From assembly GCF_010119205.1 (NCBI RefSeq), contig NZ_WRXM01000002.1, positions 612,982 to 676,981 of the forward strand: a stretch of DNA of 64,000 nucleotides, read 5' to 3'. Source of the stretch: Haloarcula limicola. Its GTDB lineage: Archaea > Halobacteriota > Halobacteria > Halobacteriales > Haloarculaceae. Positions 26,019 to 35,060 of the stretch are shown piece by piece (the first letter of the stretch is position 1; each line of letters starts with the position of its first letter). The notes under the pieces are model-generated. The model was not told where the DNA came from. It searched no databases and saw only the letters and a program-made list of their open reading frames with translations. The translations under genes and the position numbers were made by a program.

Positions 26019-26397
26019 TCACCCCCCGGCGTCGCTGCCGAGGGCGTCGAGCAGTTCGACGTTCGCTCGGACGCGCACCGTCTCCGACGGCATGGGGACC
26101 CGGCCGCCCGCGAGTGGGAGATACACCTGCGGCTGGTCGGCCGTGTGCGGGTCGACCGGCGCGCCCGTCGCGTGGCACGTTCGGAACTGCGCGACGGCGT
26201 CCTCCGCGACGGCCTCCGAGGTCCGACCCCGCTCGCCGAGCACGTCGAACCCGGTCGTCGCGCCCTTCTAAACGGCATGGAGAAGGATCGAGGAGCCGGC
26301 ACAGCGGGCCGGGACGTACTCGGCGGCTCGTATCGCGACCGAAGTCACGTCGGCTTCGAGACATTCGCGTGGTTCGCCTGCCGGTCGGCCACCTCCG
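26019..26397 (-). pseudogene. rtcA: C-terminal remnant of RNA 3'-terminal phosphate cyclase (rtcA)
   Basis: The minus-strand product reads GFDVLGERGRTSEAVAEDAV, then GAPVDPHTADQPQVYLPLAGG and ANVELLDALG. These are the RtcA family's C-terminal segments (GFxALGERGKPAE; GAAVDxHLADQLxxPLALAGG). The frame carries an internal TAG at 26268-26270. Upstream, AAEYVPARCAGSSILLHAV continues the homology in the same frame, while EVADRQANHANV (near 26360-26397) lies in another frame, so there is also a frameshift. The N-terminal catalytic half is absent. The functional enzyme cyclises RNA 3'-phosphates; this copy cannot. Confidence 0.8.
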
Positions 26398-26661
26398 CGG
26401 GGACACGGCGGCCACATCGACCGGCGCGGGCACGCTCGAAAGTAGCCTCCGCTTTGCTCGGATAAGAGGCCGGTACCGACGATGTTATAACAAAAGTACC
26501 TATGTTACTGGGCCGGTAACGGCGACGCAGTGACGAGCGCGGTCGTAGCCCGTCGACGCCGCCGAACGAGGCGGAGATGCCGTCGAGACGGCTTCGCACA
26601 CCGGTAGTCAGTCGCTTCCGACGCTGGATCGTCGGCCGACGCGGACCGAACGCCACGGCTC

Positions 26662-26976
26662 TCACTCGTAGGTGAGTCGCTGGAGGCTGTAACGGTACGT
26701 CCGCGGGTCCGCTTCACGACGAGCGTGTAGCCGTTACCGGTCCGTTCGAGGCTGCGAAGTGCTGACCCAAGTTCCCCGGATTCAGCGACCCCGTCCCGCC
26801 GTCCAGTCCGAAATACAGCGTCGCCGTCTGGCAGCACACGTCGTCGCGCTGTCCGGCCGCCACCGCGAGGAGGCTCCCGTCTCGCCAGACGTCCACCGTT
26901 CCGGTGAGTTCCCACGGCCGGTCGCAGTATCGGAGTTCTTTGCCACTGAGATCGGCCTAGGGCATCTCGTCCATAC
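26662..26976 (-). pseudogene. Broken gene for a small haloarchaeal protein of unknown function
   Basis: Starting at ATG 26976 the frame gives MDEMP and then a TAG (26959-26961). Reading through gives an ordinary-looking protein segment (LSGKELRYCDRPWELTG, VDVWRDGSLLAVAAGQRDD, TATLYFGLDGGTGSLNPGN). The frame must then shift near 26750 to continue as LERTGNGYTLVVKR, and shift again to end RTYRYSLQRLTYE with TGA at 26662-26664. One premature stop and two frameshifts suggest decay, unless the sequence has errors. I do not recognise the family. Confidence 0.6.
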
Positions 26977-27024
26977 GTCTCCTTTCTCGTGACACCTATC
27001 ACTTTTCGGCCCGCTCGCCGCCGT

Positions 27025-28533
27025 TCACAGCCCCCAGACGACCGGCAGCCAGAGGTACGTCGCCGCCGTCAGCAGGAGGATGCCGAGCAGGTTCAGCCAG
27101 AACCCGACGCGGGCCATCTGCGGGATCGAGAGGTAGCCGCTCCCGAAGACGATGGCGTTCGGCGGCGTCGCCACGGGGAGCATGAACGCGAAAGAGGCGG
27201 CGACGGAGACGGCCACCGCGAGCACCAGCGGCGAGACGGCGAGCGACGCGCCGAGGCTCGCCATCACCGGGATGAACAGCGACGCCGTCGCGCTGTTCGA
27301 CGTGACCTCGGTGAGGAAGACGACCAGCGTCGTCACCGCGAGGAGGACCCACAGCAGTTCGACGCCGCGCAGCCCGGTGAGGTTCCCGGCGATCCATCGG
27401 TCGAGACCGCTCGATTGGAATCCGGTTGCCAGCGAGAACCCGCCGCCGAACAGGAGCAGGACGCCCCACGGAATTCGCTCGGCGTCGTCCCACGAGAGCA
27501 GGAACTCGCCCCGGCGCAGGTCGACCGGCACCAGGAAGACGAGCAGGCCGCCGACGAGCGCGACGGTCGTATCGGAGACGCCGGGGACGAGCGGTTCGAG
27601 GACGAACGGGCGCAGGACCCACCCGACGACGACGACGGCGAAGACCGCGACGACGCGGCGTTCGCCGGTGCGCATCGGCCCGAGCGCCGCCAGTCGCTCC
27701 CGGACGATAACCTCACTGCCCGGCACCGTCGCCGTCTCGGGTCGGAGGAGGGCTATCAGCACCAGCCACGTCACGAGGAGGAAGACGACGGCGATCGGGA
27801 CGCCGAAGGCCATCCACTGGACGAACCCGATGCGGACGCCGAGCGCCGACGGCGCGAGACCCGCGAGGATGGCGTTCGGCGGCGTCCCGATTATCGTGGC
27901 GATACCGCCGATGGACGCGGCGTACGCGATTCCCAACAGGAGCGCGGTCCCGAAGTTCGACCGCGGGGCCGCCCCCGCGTCGAGCGTCGCTGCCGAGTCG
28001 GCGACGGCGACCGGGTCCGCCTCGTCCGGCCCCTCGAAGGCCCGCAACTGGCCGACGACGGCCGTCCCGATGGGGACCATCATCATCGCCGTCGCCGTGT
28101 TCGAGACCCACATCGAGAGGAAGGCGGTGACGGCCATGAACCCGAGTATCAGCCGGCGCGCGTCGTCGCCGGTCCGGAGCAACACCGACAGCGCGATGCG
28201 CTGATGCAGCCCCCAGCGCTCGATCGCCAGCGCCACGAGGAACCCGCCGAGGAAGAGGAAGACGACGGGGTTAGCGTAGGGCGCCGCCGCCTCGGTGACG
28301 CTCGCCACGCCGAGCGTCGGAAAGAGGAGCACCGGCAGCAGGCTCGTCACCGGGATGGGGACCGCCTCGGTCATCCACCACGCGGCTATCCAGAGCGTGC
28401 TCGCCAGCACGGCGTTGGCCCCCGGCGAGAGGCCGGTCGGGGAGACGACGTACCGCACGAGGACGAACGCGACCGGACCGAGGACCAGCCCGACTCGTTG
28501 GAGGGTCGTGTACCGCGTGTCGCGTTCGTTCAT
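27025..28533 (-). CDS. SLC13/DASS-family sodium-coupled anion transporter
   Basis: 502 residues with 11-12 membrane helices. Both SNT-type signature loops of the DASS fold are visible: SNTATAMMMVPIGTAVV (about 154-170) and SNSATASLFIPVMAS (about 413-427). WWMTEAVPIPVTSLLPVLLFP (about 52-72) and GTPPNAILAG (about 237-246) also fit. Family members import di- and tricarboxylates or sulfate with sodium. Substrate is not visible. It stands alone upstream of a pseudogene on the same strand. Confidence 0.92.
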   Translation of the reverse strand: MNERDTRYTTLQRVGLVLGPVAFVLVRYVVSPTGLSPGANAVLASTLWIAAWWMTEAVPIPVTSLLPVLLFPTLGVASVTEAAAPYANPVVFLFLGGFLVALAIERWGLHQRIALSVLLRTGDDARRLILGFMAVTAFLSMWVSNTATAMMMVPIGTAVVGQLRAFEGPDEADPVAVADSAATLDAGAAPRSNFGTALLLGIAYAASIGGIATIIGTPPNAILAGLAPSALGVRIGFVQWMAFGVPIAVVFLLVTWLVLIALLRPETATVPGSEVIVRERLAALGPMRTGERRVVAVFAVVVVGWVLRPFVLEPLVPGVSDTTVALVGGLLVFLVPVDLRRGEFLLSWDDAERIPWGVLLLFGGGFSLATGFQSSGLDRWIAGNLTGLRGVELLWVLLAVTTLVVFLTEVTSNSATASLFIPVMASLGASLAVSPLVLAVAVSVAASFAFMLPVATPPNAIVFGSGYLSIPQMARVGFWLNLLGILLLTAATYLWLPVVWGL

Positions 28534-28697
28534 GTTCCACCTGTTGGCCGGTGGGATACTAAAACGCTGCAGGTCGGTTCCGAGCCGCGACCGTCGCCGT
28601 CGATCCGCGGGTCGTTCGGAACGTCCCGGCTCGCGACTCGATAGGTAGTCACACGGTATTATATAGCTAGCCCGAGCAGTTTCGAGCGGGATTTACA

Positions 28698-29447
28698 ATG
28701 GTCGACAGACTCGCGGACCGAACGGCGCTGATCACAGGTGCGGCATCGGGTATCGGGCGGGCGATAGCGATTCGATTCGCCGAGGAGGGCGCGAACGTCG
28801 TCGTCGCGGACATACGCGAGGAGCCGCGGGAGGGCGGACGGCCGACGCACGAGGTCGTCGCGGACGCCGAGTTCGTCGAGACCGACGTCTCCGACGTCGA
28901 GGCGATGCGCGACGCCGTCGAGGAGACGGTGTCGGCGTTCGGCGGCCTCGACGTGCTGGTGAACAACGCCGGGATATTTCCCGGCAGCTGTCCGATAGAG
29001 GCGGTCGAGGAGGCGGAGTACGACCGCGTGATGGACGTCAACCTCAAGAGCGCCTACTTCGGGAGCAAGTTCGCGGCGGGCGAGATGCGCGAGCGGGGCG
29101 AGGGCGGTGCCATCGTCAACATCTCCTCCATCGCGGGACTGGTCGGCTACGACGACGCCGCGTCCTACTGCGCCTCGAAGGGCGCGGTCGCGAACCTCAG
29201 CAGGGAACTGGCGCTCGAACTCGGCCCGGACGACATCCGGGTCAACGCGATCAACCCCGGCGTCGTCGAGACGGCGATGACCACGCAGGACACGTCGGCC
29301 GCCGGGACGATGGCGGAACAGATCCCGCTGCACCGGGACGGGCAACCCGAGGACATCGCCGGTGCCGCGCTGTTCCTCGCGAGCGACGACGCGGCGTACG
29401 TCACCGGCCACAACCTCGTCGTCGACGGCGGCTACACCGCGAAGTGA
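28698..29447 (+). CDS. Short-chain dehydrogenase/reductase
   Basis: 249 residues with the full SDR set: TGAASGIGRAIAIRF (cofactor glycine motif, about 14-28), VVVADIREE (Asp at the end of beta-2 suggests NAD preference), DVLVNNAGIFP (about 85-95), IVNISSIAGLVGY with the catalytic Ser, YCASKGAV (Tyr and Lys, about 155-162) and INPGVVETAM. The end ITGHNLVVDGG-like strand is normal. It resembles 3-oxoacyl-ACP reductase or glucose dehydrogenase-type SDRs. The substrate is unknown. An AT-rich TATTATATAG (near 28655) precedes it. Confidence 0.92.
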   Translation: MVDRLADRTALITGAASGIGRAIAIRFAEEGANVVVADIREEPREGGRPTHEVVADAEFVETDVSDVEAMRDAVEETVSAFGGLDVLVNNAGIFPGSCPIEAVEEAEYDRVMDVNLKSAYFGSKFAAGEMRERGEGGAIVNISSIAGLVGYDDAASYCASKGAVANLSRELALELGPDDIRVNAINPGVVETAMTTQDTSAAGTMAEQIPLHRDGQPEDIAGAALFLASDDAAYVTGHNLVVDGGYTAK

Positions 29448-29493
29448 CCCGTCCAACGCGAACTGCTTTGTGGGTCGGAGCCGAAATCGAGCC

Positions 29494-30105
29494 ATGGGCG
29501 ACCAGAGTCCACAGCCCGAGGTGTCGCGGAGAGAGTTCTTTCGGCTCGCGGCGGGCGGCGCGGCCGCCGCGGCGACGGCGGGCCGAGCCGCCGCACAGGA
29601 AGGCGACGGGGAGGGCGGCGAGACGGTCACCGTCGAGATGACCGACGACCTCGTGTTCGACCCGAGCGAACTGACGATCGCGCCCGGGACGACCGTCGTC
29701 TGGGAGAACGTCGGGGGGATCGGTCACTCGGTGACGGCCTACGAGGACGAGATCCCGGCGGAGGCCGAGTACTTCACCTCGGGCGGGCTGGAGAGCGAAC
29801 AGGCCGCTCGGCAGGCGTACCCCAGCGAGGGTGACGTCGCGGGCGGCGAGACCTACGAGCACACTTTCGACGTCGAGGGCGAGTACGGCTACTTCTGTAT
29901 TCCCCACGAAGGTGCGGGAATGGTCGCCTCGCTGACGGTGACGACGGAACCGCAGGGAGGCGGGGACGGCGGCGTCCAGGAAGGGCTCCCGAGCGTGCCG
30001 GAAGGCGCGGTCACCGTCGGGGTGGGGGCGGCCGCCACCATCTTCGCCGTCTTCGTCCTCGCGTACGTCTTCACCAAGTACGGCGGGGACTACGGCGAGG
30101 AGTGA
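29494..30105 (+). CDS. Halocyanin-like type 1 copper protein, Tat-exported, C-terminal membrane anchor
   Basis: 203 residues from ATG 29494. SRREFFRLAAGGAAAAATAG (about 10-29) is a twin-arginine signal. The cupredoxin domain (about 45-150) shows copper ligands His in GIGHSVTAY, then Cys, His and Met in YFCIPHEGAGM. A Gly-rich linker leads to a transmembrane helix (about 168-195) ending in KYGGDYGEE. It is probably a membrane-bound electron carrier, like plastocyanin. It follows the SDR gene by 46 bp on the same strand, but no terminal oxidase or bc complex is adjacent. Confidence 0.9.
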   Translation: MGDQSPQPEVSRREFFRLAAGGAAAAATAGRAAAQEGDGEGGETVTVEMTDDLVFDPSELTIAPGTTVVWENVGGIGHSVTAYEDEIPAEAEYFTSGGLESEQAARQAYPSEGDVAGGETYEHTFDVEGEYGYFCIPHEGAGMVASLTVTTEPQGGGDGGVQEGLPSVPEGAVTVGVGAAATIFAVFVLAYVFTKYGGDYGEE

Positions 30106-30181
30106 GTCACCGAACGAGAACGGTAAAGTGACAGGTATCCAATGCGAGCGTATTTGCACTCCGGCGGCGAACCGTCTGTCG

Positions 30182-30601
30182 ATGGGTCACTACGATACCA
30201 TTCTCGTCCCGACGGACGGCAGTACGCACGCCGAGGAGGCCGTCGAAGTCGCCTTCCGACTCGCCGAGACTGACGACGCCGACGTCCACACGCTGTTCGT
30301 CGTCGACACGCGACTCTACGGCGAACCCGCGCTCAGCAGCGTCGAGCTGTTCCTGAACGACCTCGAAGAACAGGGCCACGACGTCCTCTCGGAGTTGGTC
30401 GGCCGGGGGACCGAACGGGGAATCGACGTCGAACGGGAGATCCGTCACGGCGACCCGGAGGTGACCATCGTCGAGTACGCCGACGAGATCGACGCCGATC
30501 TCCTCGTCATGGGCTATCAGGGGCATTCCCACCAGAAATCCAGAGGGGCCGTGCTCGAAGGCGTACTGGACGCTACCGACCGGCACGTCCTCGTCATCTA
30601 G
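30182..30601 (+). CDS. Universal stress protein (UspA family)
   Basis: 139 residues from ATG 30182 (MGHYDTILVPTDGSTHAEEA), the standard UspA opening. It ends ADLLVMGYQGHSHQKSRGAVLEGVLDATDRHVLVI. The usual ATP-binding tail pattern G-x2-G-x9-G-S/T is partly altered: the expected spacing and Gly-Ser pair are replaced by RGAVLEG, so nucleotide binding may be weak. A longer frame from 30128 is open but unlike the family. It lies 76 bp after the halocyanin gene. Confidence 0.9.
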   Translation: MGHYDTILVPTDGSTHAEEAVEVAFRLAETDDADVHTLFVVDTRLYGEPALSSVELFLNDLEEQGHDVLSELVGRGTERGIDVEREIRHGDPEVTIVEYADEIDADLLVMGYQGHSHQKSRGAVLEGVLDATDRHVLVI

Positions 30602-30747
30602 CGCGGTCTCCCGGGCGTCCCGCGCCGGCGGTAACGCGGTCTTTCTCGCTGGGATCGGTCGGCGACCGAAACCGAGTGACGAGTACCGACAGGCTACGGT
30701 GGAATTACCGGCTATAACTACGAGTCCGTCGGGAGACGAGGTGGTGT

Positions 30748-31509
30748 ATGCCAGCGAAACGCTCCTTCGACATCGATACGCCCGGTGGGACGGGGTCCGA
30801 CACGACGCTCGTCGTCGGACAGGCGCACCTCGGAATGGCCGGGGTAACCGCGGTCGACTACCTCGTTCGGCACCTCGACGCGACGCAGATCGGCCACCTC
30901 TCGCCGACGGAGTTGCCCGGAATCGCTCCGTTCGAAGAGGGGAAACCCCGCCACCACAGTCGGTTCTACACGCTCGATTCGACCGATCTGACGGTCCTCG
31001 TCGAGGAACTGTTCATCCCGGTGACGAGCGCTCGACCCTACACCGACGCCCTCATCGAGTGGATAGACGAGCAGGTCATCGAGGAAGTCGTCGTCCTGCA
31101 CGGCGTGCCGTTCCCCCACGGTCCCGAAGAACACGAGGTGTTTCACGTCTCGACGCCGGGCTTTCACGACGATCGGCTCGCGAATCGTTCGATTCCGCCG
31201 CTGAAAGGCGGCTTCCTCGACGGCGTCGTGGGGGAACTGGTAACACACAGCCTCGACGAAGCGGGCTCGGAGATCGGCGTGTTCGTCACCCCGACGCATC
31301 CGCCGGGACCGGATATCGACGCCGCGCTCAAACTACTCGACGCGCTGACGACGGTGTACGGGTTCGAAGTCGACGAGACCGAACTCCGCGAGCTGGGCGA
31401 ACAGTTCAAGCAGTACTACGAACAGTTAGCCAATAGGATGGCCTCGATGGCGGAGGAATCGGACTCTCTCGGCAGCCACGATTACCCGGAAGACCGAATG
31501 TATATGTGA
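30748..31509 (+). CDS. PAC2-family protein (proteasome-assembly-chaperone fold)
   Basis: 253 residues. TLVVGQAHLGMAGVTAVDYLV (about 20-40), a Thr-Glu-Leu-Pro segment and RFYTLDSTDLTVLVEELFIP (about 73-92) match the archaeal PAC2 family, as does the later VVVLHGVPFPHGPEEHEVF (about 113-131). A helical C-terminus (about 205-240) looks like a short coiled coil. PAC2 relates to eukaryotic proteasome assembly chaperones; in archaea the role is unproven. It is the last gene before an AT-rich spacer where it converges with the first sugar-island gene. Confidence 0.85.
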   Translation: MPAKRSFDIDTPGGTGSDTTLVVGQAHLGMAGVTAVDYLVRHLDATQIGHLSPTELPGIAPFEEGKPRHHSRFYTLDSTDLTVLVEELFIPVTSARPYTDALIEWIDEQVIEEVVVLHGVPFPHGPEEHEVFHVSTPGFHDDRLANRSIPPLKGGFLDGVVGELVTHSLDEAGSEIGVFVTPTHPPGPDIDAALKLLDALTTVYGFEVDETELRELGEQFKQYYEQLANRMASMAEESDSLGSHDYPEDRMYM

Positions 31510-31669
31510 ATTTCGGTTTTTCGTCGCAGAAGTGGCAAGTTTGGTTGTTTTTCTTTCGTCTGTGGAACTATATTTCGTCTCCTTATTTCTATATTGTCAG
31601 CTCAGAGCCCGGACATCAGTGTATGATAGTGTATTTATCCTTTTGTCGCCAAAAACTGCCGGCCAACCT

Positions 31670-32647
31670 TCAGTTCAGCGTGATCGGCTGCCCGTCGTCA
31701 CTGCTCTCGTACAGGGCGTCGATGATACGCATGATGTCGACGCTCTCGTCGCGGTCGACTCGGGGTTCCTCGCCGGACTCGACGCTGTCGGCGAAGTGTT
31801 CGACTTCGAGGCGGTAGTGGTCCGTCGCGTCGAAGGACTCCGTCGTCTCTTCGCCGTCCACGGAGTAGGTCAGTTGCGTCGAGTTTTCGACGCCGATGTC
31901 GAAGGTCGGTTCCGCGCGGAGCCACCCGTCGGTGGTCTCGACGCGGTAGTACTGCGTCAGCGGCGTCTCGAACCCGGACTGGAGCCGCGCCGTCGCGCCG
32001 TCCTCGTATTCGAGGACGCCCGTCATCTCCGTCTCGACGCCGCAGTCGCGCTCGTCGTTCGTCACGCCGTAGGCCCGCTCGGGTGTGCCGAGGAACAGCC
32101 GCGCCGCGCTGACGGCGTAACAGCCCACGTCCATGACGCTCCCGCCGGCGAGGTCCGGGTCGATCCGGATGTCCTCTGCGCCGTCGGGCAGCCGGAAGGT
32201 GAACGTCGACGTGACGTTTCGGACCTCTCCCAGTTCCGACTCGACGAGTTCGGCAGCGCGCTCTGTCAGCGGATGGAAGCGGTACATGAACCCCTCCATC
32301 AGCGTGACGTCTCGCTCGGCGCAGTAGTCGAACACCGCCGCCGTCTCCCCGGCGCTCGCGGTGAGCGTCTTCTCACAGAGGACGTGTAATCCCGCATCGG
32401 CGGCCTTTCGAATCCACTCGGCGTGGAGACCGTTCGGGAGCGGGATGTAGACGGCGTCGAGCGTCTCGTCGTCGAGCAACGCCTCGTAACTGCCGTAGGT
32501 CTCGGGAATGTCGTGCCGGTCGGCGACGCTTTCGGCCCGGCTCGCGTCCCGCGAGGCGATCGCGCCGACCTCGTGTTCGCTCGCGACGATTCCCGGGATG
32601 ACTGACTCGACACCGATGTCCGCGGTGCTGAGAACTCCGAATCGCAT
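31670..32647 (-). CDS. Gfo/Idh/MocA-family oxidoreductase (sugar dehydrogenase-like) 1
   Basis: 325 residues. The Rossmann start is FGVLSTADIGVESVIPGI, followed by VYIPLPNGLHAEWIRKAADAGLHVLCEKTLT (about 75-105). The usual EKP is EKT here, so Thr replaces Pro next to the catalytic-site Lys. GGSVMDVGCYAVSAARLFLG (about 168-187) gives the second conserved face. It probably oxidises a sugar or related polyol with NAD(P). It is the leftmost gene of the sugar island on the minus strand and is separated from the IclR gene by a 327 bp spacer. Confidence 0.85.
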   Translation of the reverse strand: MRFGVLSTADIGVESVIPGIVASEHEVGAIASRDASRAESVADRHDIPETYGSYEALLDDETLDAVYIPLPNGLHAEWIRKAADAGLHVLCEKTLTASAGETAAVFDYCAERDVTLMEGFMYRFHPLTERAAELVESELGEVRNVTSTFTFRLPDGAEDIRIDPDLAGGSVMDVGCYAVSAARLFLGTPERAYGVTNDERDCGVETEMTGVLEYEDGATARLQSGFETPLTQYYRVETTDGWLRAEPTFDIGVENSTQLTYSVDGEETTESFDATDHYRLEVEHFADSVESGEEPRVDRDESVDIMRIIDALYESSDDGQPITLN

Positions 32648-32974
32648 ACGGATGTGAGCGAGTGGTAACAGAATAAAACTATGGATTGTCGCGTCTCGAC
32701 GCGATTTTCGCGGACGACGCCGTCACGAAACGGTCGACGGAAACCGACTCGTCGACGAATTCCCGTTCAGCAATGATGAACACGTAGCTAATCCCCGTAC
32801 GTCTGTTATTCTATCACCGTCGCTGGCACCGGTCCCGTCTGAGCGGTATCCCGCGTGAGACCCTCTCGGGACGGTGAATCCGTTATCGTCAGACCCGGAT
32901 AGATCGTCGATATCTGGAAAAGGTCGTTCAGATATAGTGAACACAAGGCCGGCCGCGGAGTTACGAGTACGTGA
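32648..32974. other. Spacer upstream of sugar dehydrogenase 1, with a 14 bp tandem duplication
   Basis: 327 bp with no gene. TTACGAGTACGTGA occurs twice in tandem at 32961-32974 and 32975-32988. The second copy contains the IclR stop codon (complement of 32975-32977), so the duplication lies exactly at the gene end and leaves the protein unchanged. Other small inverted repeats are present (GTCGACGGAAACC region near 32730). The dehydrogenase promoter should lie near 32670-32690, an AT-rich stretch. Confidence 0.6.
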
Positions 32975-33739
32975 TTACGAGTACGTGAAGTTGAGCTCGA
33001 TGACGTTCGCGACTTCGAGCACCTTCTGCGGGAGCTCCTCGCGGAATCGGTCGCCGCGGAAGCGGTTGGTCGGCCCGGCGACGCTGATCGCGCCGATGAT
33101 GCGGTCGCTGTTGTCGAGCACCGGCGCGGCGACACAGCGGAGGCCGTTGAGCCGCTCCTCGTCGTCGAAGGCGACGCCCCGTTCGCGGATGGCGTCGAGG
33201 GTCTCTTCGAGTTCCGCGCGGCTCTCGATGGACTGCTCGGTGCTCCCGCCCAGCCCGTGTCGGTCGACGATCTCGTCGACGCGCTCCTCGGGGAGATACG
33301 CGAGGATCGCCTTCCCGAGCGCCGTCGTGTGCAGGGAGACGCGCGTGCCGACGTGGGCTTTCACCCGGACCGCCTGCTCGCCGTAGGCTCGATAGAGGTA
33401 CGACCCGCGGCCGTGTTCCTCGACGAGGATGTTCGCCAGCTCCCCGGTCTCGTCGGCGAGGCGGTCCACCTCGGGTTTCGCGATCTGGAACAGCTTCCGC
33501 TCGTGGCGCGAGTACGCGCCGAGCTCTAAGAAGCGGAGTCCGACCCGATAGACGTTGTCGTCCTTGACGATGTACTCCTCCTGTTCAAGCGTGCTGAGGT
33601 AGTTGTGGACGGTGCTCTTCGGGAGGTCGAGGTGGCGCGCGAGGTCGGTCACGCGGGCGCCGCCCAGCTCTTTCAGCGCGTTGAGTATCTCGAACGTCGT
33701 GCCGACGGACTTGACGGGGTTTTGGGCTGTACTCGGCAT
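32975..33739 (-). CDS. IclR-family transcriptional regulator, likely controller of the sugar island
   Basis: 254 residues from the Met of MPSTAQNPVKSVGTTFEIL (33739). The N-terminal winged helix (about 8-70) includes ARVTDLARHLDLPKSTVHNYL. The effector domain (about 85-250) has LHTTALGKAILAYLP, GVAFDDEERLNGLRCVAAPV and ISVAGPTNRF, all typical of IclR. In Haloferax an IclR protein (XacR) controls xylose and arabinose catabolism, and the surrounding genes here are of that kind. Upstream, a near-palindrome AACAGTTGTT (about 33767-33776) lies between the ATG and a TATA-like GTATATTCC (about 33804-33812); autoregulation is possible. Confidence 0.9.
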   Translation of the reverse strand: MPSTAQNPVKSVGTTFEILNALKELGGARVTDLARHLDLPKSTVHNYLSTLEQEEYIVKDDNVYRVGLRFLELGAYSRHERKLFQIAKPEVDRLADETGELANILVEEHGRGSYLYRAYGEQAVRVKAHVGTRVSLHTTALGKAILAYLPEERVDEIVDRHGLGGSTEQSIESRAELEETLDAIRERGVAFDDEERLNGLRCVAAPVLDNSDRIIGAISVAGPTNRFRGDRFREELPQKVLEVANVIELNFTYS

Positions 33740-33901
33740 ATCCCGTATCACGATTCAAGCACACAAAACAGTTGTTCATTTTGTCGAGAGAGACATTCAG
33801 CGGAATATACCCTTCGGGCAGTCGGTTGGACGGCCGGACACGAAGAGACGGCGGCGAAACGGCGACGAGGCGGCGGCGAGATAGTGACGGAACAGCGGAC
33901 C

Positions 33902-34972
33902 CTACAGTTCGACCACGTCGCCGCTCTCTGCGGCCTCGTGGACGGCGCGGATGATTCGCATGTCCTGGAGGCCGTGGCGACCGTCGGCGACGATCTCCCC
34001 GTCCGTGAGCACCCGGTCGGCGAAGTAGTCGAACTCCTCGCGCATCTCGCGCTGGGAGTCGAACGCGTCGTGCGAGACCGTGGCCGACAGCTCGCCGCGG
34101 GCGAGGTGCATCGTACACTCGCCGTGGAACGCCGGGCGCAGGTCGATCTGCCCCTCGGTCCCCGTCAGCTTCAGTTGCGTGTCCTCGTGGGCGTTCTGAC
34201 TCGTCGTGGTGACCATCTTCACGTCGTCTTCGAGGACGAGGACCGACCCCGAGCGCTCGTCGGGCACGTCGGCGAAGGCCTCGTGATGGGAGCTCATCTG
34301 TGACTGGACGGCCACGGGGTCCCGGTCTAAGATGAACCGCGCGGTGTTGAGCGAGTAGATGCCCAGGTCCATCACCGAGGTACCGTACCCCGAGATGTCC
34401 GGGTCGAGTCGCCACTGGTCGTGGTCCGGAATCATCTCCAGGAGCGGTTGGGTGTTGTTGCCGTACACCGACACCGGGTCGCCGATGAAGCCGTCCGCGA
34501 TCAGCTCCTTCGTCCGTCGCACGGCGGGGTCGGTGTGCATCCGGTAGGCGATCATCAGCGGCGCGTCCCCGCTCTCGGCGACGTCGACCATCTGCTCGGC
34601 CCGTTCGACGGTGGACTCCATGGGCTTCTCACAGAGCACCGCCTTACCGAGGTCGACCGCGGTCTCGACGTATTCGAGGTGGTAGGCGTTCGGCGTGCCG
34701 ATGTACACCGCGTCGTAGGCGTCGCTCGCCTCGCCAGCGTGGAACTCGTCGTAGCTGATGCCGCGGTCGACGTCGCTCTCTTCGGCCAGTCGCTGTGCCT
34801 TTTCCGTCGAACTGCTGACGAGCGTCGTCACCTCGCCCAGCTTGGAGTTCTCGATGGCCGGCAGGGCGAGGTCCATCGTCCACCAGCCCAGTCCGAGCAG
34901 CGCGTATCGGACGGTGCCCTCGGTGGTCGTCTGCCAGTCGCGTTCGTCGTAGGCGTCGAGCCAGTCTTTCAT
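33902..34972 (-). CDS. Gfo/Idh/MocA-family sugar dehydrogenase 2, xylose/arabinose 1-dehydrogenase-like
   Basis: 356 residues. It opens DERDWQTTTEGTVRYALLGLGWWTMD, close in style to haloarchaeal pentose 1-dehydrogenases, and has VYIGTPNAYHLEYVETA (about 88-104) and the canonical VLCEKPMEST (about 111-120). GTSVMDLGIYSLNTARFIL and the end GLQDMRIIRAVHEAAESG complete the fold. Such enzymes oxidise an aldose to its lactone with NADP, the first step of the oxidative pentose route. The pathway genes downstream support that role. A TATA-like GGTTTTACTCC (about 35000-35010) precedes it. Confidence 0.85.
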   Translation of the reverse strand: MKDWLDAYDERDWQTTTEGTVRYALLGLGWWTMDLALPAIENSKLGEVTTLVSSSTEKAQRLAEESDVDRGISYDEFHAGEASDAYDAVYIGTPNAYHLEYVETAVDLGKAVLCEKPMESTVERAEQMVDVAESGDAPLMIAYRMHTDPAVRRTKELIADGFIGDPVSVYGNNTQPLLEMIPDHDQWRLDPDISGYGTSVMDLGIYSLNTARFILDRDPVAVQSQMSSHHEAFADVPDERSGSVLVLEDDVKMVTTTSQNAHEDTQLKLTGTEGQIDLRPAFHGECTMHLARGELSATVSHDAFDSQREMREEFDYFADRVLTDGEIVADGRHGLQDMRIIRAVHEAAESGDVVEL

Positions 34973-35060
34973 CGCTACTGGCTACCGGAGACGGGGAGTA
35001 AAACCTTCGGACACGTATCAGGCAGCGGAGGAGTAGCTGAGGCCGACCGAGAGCGGGGTC

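Noticed and set aside
26714-26896. Separate 60-residue gene within the broken-gene region.
   Set aside because: It is one segment of the frame-shifted pseudogene and has no start signal of its own.
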